Below are positions 60,279 to 64,000 of a DNA stretch of 64,000 bases, in pieces. Each line of letters starts with the position of its first letter. Within the stretch, counting starts at the first letter, position 1. Origin of the DNA: Dioscorea cayenensis subsp. rotundata (lineage: Eukaryota > Streptophyta > Magnoliopsida > Dioscoreales > Dioscoreaceae). The stretch is taken from the NCBI RefSeq assembly GCF_009730915.1, contig NC_052475.1, positions 31,061,016 to 31,125,015 on the forward strand, given 5' to 3'. The notes below the pieces were generated by a model. The model was not told the origin of the DNA. It saw only the letters and a list, made by a program, of their open reading frames with translations, and did no database searches. The position numbers and the translations under genes are program-made.

Positions 60279-60816
60279 ATGTCAGCATATGATAATGTCG
60301 TTGGTGGGAAGTTGAAGCTGAAAGGGAAAGCTTTAGATGTCAAGGCAGGTGGAATAAAGAAGAAAAAGAAGCAGAAGCATCGTCGTGATGGTGAAGATCC
60401 TCATATTGAAAGAGATGAGGTTCCTCAAGGTCTGCTTTCTACATTGTAGATACCTTCTTTGTCACTGTCATGTGATATCTTTGTTTAAACTGCCCACCAA
60501 TTTCTTTTGACTTCTGAATTTCAAACCTGAAAAATTTTAAGATTTTGATTATGCAGATGGAAGCTCCAGATTATCTGCTGATAACAATGAGGACATAAAT
60601 GAAGATGAGAAGCCGGGGGATGAAGGACATGCTTCTGCATGTGATGACCATCTCACGGCAGCTGAGAAACGGTATATTGAACAGAGGGAGAGGATCGACT
60701 CACGGAGGTTGGCCAAAACTGCTGACAAATCACACCGTGACCGGATTCAAGATTTTAACCAATATTTGGCAAATCTTAGTGAGCATTACGACATTCCCAA
60801 AGTGGGTCCTGGTTAA
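60279..60816 (+). CDS. FAM32A-like protein (spliceosome-associated, lysine-rich)
   Basis: Two coding exons (60279-60429 and 60557-60816) give 136 residues. The N-terminus has the family opening SAYDNVVGGKLKLKGKAL and then a lysine stretch (IKKKKKQKH). The middle part is acidic. The C-terminal half carries LTAAEKRYIEQRE and ends FNQYLANLSEHYDIPKVGPG. The EHYDIPKV tail is the family hallmark: in human FAM32A the corresponding C-terminus reaches the catalytic centre of the post-catalytic spliceosome and promotes exon ligation. The start is the ATG five bases after an acceptor; an in-frame TTG-initiated extension upstream crosses that acceptor and is not used. Nuclear location is expected. Function in plants is inferred from the family. 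Confidence 0.92.
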
Positions 60817-61868
60817 TTCCAAACATTGGCTTGTAGACATATACTCAAACCGGTCATCCTGCTTCTAAATTTTATGGTGATGTTTGTTCTTCTTTGCCAT
60901 ATGTGGTATTTGCCTGCGGCAAAAGGCATACTGTGCTTATCTGAAACTATTGCTAGCATACTGTTTCACTGTTGTGAGTGTTTTAATTTACTCTCTAAAG
61001 ACATGGTTTCTTTGCTTTGAATATTCATTCTAACGAGTATTGTCATTAATTAAAGTTTAGATCAATCTCATTTGAAAATTACCCTCATTTCAAAAGTTTC
61101 AATCTTTATTTGAGAAATATATTTTAAATTTCATTTTATTGTCACAATTTTTTTTATAAAATAACTCCCTTAAGCCAAAGAGTTCATGGTACTGCAAAAA
61201 TCATTGATGTGGGAAGTCTAAGTTCAGATTTCAAGTTTCAATGGATGTTGTTAGAAATTTGTAGTGTTGTGTAACTTAAATTTTATATAAATTCATTTTT
61301 AAATGGGTTACATTATGTTTCCTACTATCACTGCAATACCTATTATGAAGAATTGTTCAAGAGTACAAAAATACACCACATACACTCTCTTTTGTGTGTT
61401 ACATCTCTAAAAAATACTCAAAAGATTTTATAATATTTTTACTCAATAACTATCACACTCACTCTCTTTTGATTTTTCTCTTGCTTGTCATAAGAACACT
61501 TATGAACTTTGACACACATCATCATCCAAAAATCTTCCCTTTTATAGGTAAAAAGTTTCGATAAAAACAACACATGAGTGGTACTAATTACACACAAGGT
61601 AGTTTCAAAGTCAAGATTAACACATGAACAATCAGGCTTATCTCCATTTTTTTTAACAGATGTAATAATGATAATGAGTCCTCTTTTGTGAACGTGGGCT
61701 TGCAATCCCAATCACATTTCTCCCTAAATAAAAATATATATACAAAATCCCAATTTATACATGCACAGTTTCACTAAAAACATTAGCATAAAAAATATGT
61801 GCATGGAGCATAAGAAACAATCGAAAAACATAGTAATCAAGAAGTGCTACGCCTCATCACACACCAAA
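60817..61868. other. FAM32A-like 3'UTR and spacer to the PPR gene
   Basis: The first few hundred bases are probably 3'UTR. The rest is AT-rich. The PPR frame is open from an ATG at 61761, but that 36-codon extension is Lys/Asn-rich and unlike a plastid transit peptide, so it is treated as leader. Confidence 0.45.
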
Positions 61869-63829
61869 ATGTCTTTTACATTAGCACCGTTCTTAACTAC
61901 TACTCCAACACCGATCAACAACAATAACAACAAGAACAAGATCCTCAACCCACCATCAAAGCACCAGCACCAGCACCACCAACAACAACATCCATACCTT
62001 TCTCTTCTCCAGCTCTGCTCCCACGTCCATGAAGCTCACCAGGTCCACGCACTCATCATCAAGTCCTCCCAATCCCTCGACCCCTACTACGCCGGCCGCC
62101 TCGCCGAGTTCTACGCCATCCTCTCTTCCAACCCTTCCCTCTCCCTTCCCCATGCCTCCAAACTCCTCTCCTCCTTCCCAAACCCCCCACCCACCTTCCT
62201 CTACAACACCCTCATCCGCGCCCACCTCAACGCCCGTGACCCTCTCCAATCCCTCCTCCTCTATCACCAATTGCTCTCCCGATCCGCCCTTCCCGACCGC
62301 TTCTCCTTCACCTTCGCCCTCAAGGCCTGCACCCAGCTCCGCGCCCTTCCTCTTGGAAAACAACTCCATTCCCAAGTTTTCAAGCTCGGCCTTGTCACTG
62401 ATGCCCACATTCGGAACAAGCTCCTTCATTTATATGCCACACTTGGTGAACTCACCCATGCACGCAAGGTGTTCGACGAATGTCCCGAACCAGATATCAT
62501 CGCCTGGAACAGCTTGCTCGAAGGCTATGCTTCTGCCAACGATGCTGAATCTCTTCATGAGGTCTTTGACTTGATGCCTGTTCGAGATGTTGTGTCCTGG
62601 AACACCTTCATGGGGTCTCTATATAGAAATCAGCGAGTTCGAAGAAGTCATTGTGATATTCAGAGCAATGCAAGAGAGCAGGGAGTGTGAGCCTAACCGT
62701 GTGACCATGATCAATGTTCTCACTGCTGTTACTCATTTGAGTGCTTTAGGACAAGGAAAGTGGGTGCATGCTTATATTGGCAGGAATGGGATTGAGTTGG
62801 ATGAGAAGCTGGGGTCTGCTTTGATCAATATGTATTCGAAATGTGGTTGTATTGAAGGCGCTGTTTATGCGTTCGACGTGGTGACGATAAGGAAGAGCTG
62901 TGATACTTGGAATGCTATGATTTGTGGTTTCACTGCAAATGGGGATAGCTTGAGAGCTCTTGAGCTTTTCTCAGTGATGGAGAAAACCTCTGGTTTGGTG
63001 CCAAATCACATAACATTCTCATGTGTGTTGAATGCTTGTAGTCATGGAGGTCTTGTGGATGAAGGCATGAGATTGTTTGAAAAAATGAGTTCTGTTTATG
63101 GTATTGAGCCTGATATCACACATTATGGCTGCATGGTGGATCTGTTTCAGCCGAGCGGGTTTGTTTGAGAAAGTGGAGGCGGTGATCGATCAAATGCCGA
63201 TGGAGCCCGATGTGGTAATGTGGAAGGCTATAGTGGCTGCTTGCAGAGTTCATGGCAACACTGAATTGGGAGAGAAAGCTGGTCATAGGCTCATTGAAGT
63301 AGCTCCGAATGACCATGCTGGTTATGTATTGCTATCAAACATATATGCGAAAGGTAATGACTTCAATGGTGTGCATGAGGTGAGGAAGATGATGATGGAC
63401 AGAGGTGTCAAGAAAGTGCCAGGCTGCAGCTCTGTCGAAGTAGGCGGGGAGGTTCATGAGTTCATAGCCGGAGACGGCTCACATTCAAGGAAGGAGGACA
63501 TTTATGTGATGCTCGGTGAGATGGCGGAGCGGCTGAAGCTCGCAGGATATAAGCCTGACATGGAGCAAGTTTTGTTAGACATCGATGAAGATGAAGCGAA
63601 GGAGAGTTCATTGTCACTCCACAGCGAGAAGTTAGCGATTGCTTTCAGTCTTGTAAGCACTGAAGCGAGTTCTACAATAAGAATAGTGAAAAATCTGAGA
63701 GTCTGTGGGGATTGCCATGCTGCCATTAAGCTTCTATCAGTGATCTATGACCGAGATATAATTGTGAGAGACTCTAGCCGTTTTCACCATTTCCAGAAGG
63801 GTTCTTGTTCTTGTGGGGACTATTGGTAA
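61869..63829 (+). CDS. PLS-class pentatricopeptide repeat protein with E and DYW domains; frame interrupted twice
   Basis: DYW-class PPR proteins bind organellar RNA, and most direct C-to-U editing in plastids or mitochondria. The reading is uninterrupted by introns and would total about 653 residues. The N-terminus is Asn/Gln/His-rich (NNNNNKNK, HQHQHHQQQH), followed by PPR motifs (for example ARKVFDECPEPDIIAWNSLL, VFDLMPVRDVVSWNTF). The C-terminus has the E region (PGCSSVEVGGEVHEFIAGD) and a complete DYW deaminase: HSEKLAIAF with the catalytic His-x-Glu, CGDCH, and the terminal GSCSCGDYW. The frame moves by +1 at about 62610-62616 (in a GGGG run) and again at about 63145-63150 (TTTCAG). Each fits a single extra base; all else is intact. 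It is therefore either a very young pseudogene or two base-call errors in the assembly. The 5' half is much richer in GC than the 3' half. I cannot name the exact orthologue. Confidence 0.82.
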
Positions 63830-64000
63830 TGACAGTCTCAAGACTCAAATGTATGTAGTTCTATGTGAGCTTTAACACTTGGCGGTTATTATTCAAAAAA
63901 AAAATTTCCTGGATTATAGTAGGCATAGCCTCTAACTGTAATTCTGTGTTTCATTAATCATTACCATTCTCACTTGACGTCCTATTGTGCATGCACATGA
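63830..64000. other. 3' flank of the PPR gene
   Basis: Short AT-rich 3' flank with an A run at about 63895-63903. No feature recognised before the window ends. Confidence 0.5.

Noticed and set aside
62029-62574. Pro/Ser-rich 181-codon open frame overlapping the PPR gene
   Set aside because: It is a shifted-frame shadow of the GC-rich PPR coding sequence. Its content is simple P/S/T wording, with no domain and no initiation context.
63880-63903. Third SINE tail near the end of the window
   Set aside because: GGTTATTATTC plus an A run resembles the SINE 3' end, but there is no body or pol III box upstream, only the PPR 3' flank.
1-64000. CRISPR arrays, operons, intact LTR retrotransposons or Polinton-like elements
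   Set aside because: No regular spacer-repeat arrays, no polycistronic gene order, no paired long terminal repeats and no capsid, integrase or polymerase-B open frames are visible. The window is plant nuclear DNA.

Overview
The window is plant nuclear DNA. It has spliced genes with canonical GT-AG introns, chloroplast-targeted enzymes of plant families, a PLS-DYW pentatricopeptide gene, and AT-rich spacers carrying small transposons. First exons are strikingly GC-rich compared with later exons and introns (exon 1 of the cystathionine gamma-synthase gene, the 5' half of the PPR gene). Together with the AT-rich background this suggests a monocot outside the grasses, but the species is inference.

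Seven genes plus one PPR gene with an interrupted frame can be read. On the + strand: cystathionine gamma-synthase (2594-7126, 11 coding exons, with the MTO1 nascent-peptide control element); a SET-domain Rubisco LSMT-type protein methyltransferase (8420-11216, 6 exons); TFIIH subunit TFB4/p34 (27101-32005, 9 coding exons); a PH-RhoGAP-coiled-coil protein of the REN1/PHGAP type (35199-50565, 24 coding exons, one GC-AG intron); a FAM32A-like protein (60279-60816, 2 coding exons); and a DYW-class PPR protein (61869-63829) whose frame is broken by two one-base shifts. On the - strand: a NEP-interacting-protein-like RING-H2 membrane protein (15957-12175, 5 exons) and an intronless RING-H2 protein with four internal 25-26 residue repeats (55402-54395). 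The genes are independent transcription units, not an operon. Four of them (CGS, RhoGAP, TFB4, FAM32A) have GGCCCA site-II-like motifs upstream.

The 16.1-26.1 kb spacer is gene-poor. It holds a 5'-truncated LINE 3' end (zf-RVT domain, target-site duplication), a SINE, AT microsatellites and a Stowaway-like remnant. A second copy of the same SINE, in opposite orientation and with a 15-bp target-site duplication, lies upstream of the intronless RING gene. A 517-bp hAT-type MITE sits in the 5'UTR intron of the FAM32A-like gene. Other structure includes two separate tandem duplications of about 147-149 bp inside introns, a mitochondrial-looking segment in RhoGAP intron 13, two 22-bp palindromes bracketing a GC-rich island at 56.6 kb, and an unexplained coding-like exon at 52.9 kb.

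I did not find a clearly new multi-gene system. The strongest leads are the two-copy SINE family, the repeated DFIS(M/L)I motif of the RING protein, the regulatory nascent peptide of CGS, and the PPR gene with nearly intact sequence but two frame shifts.
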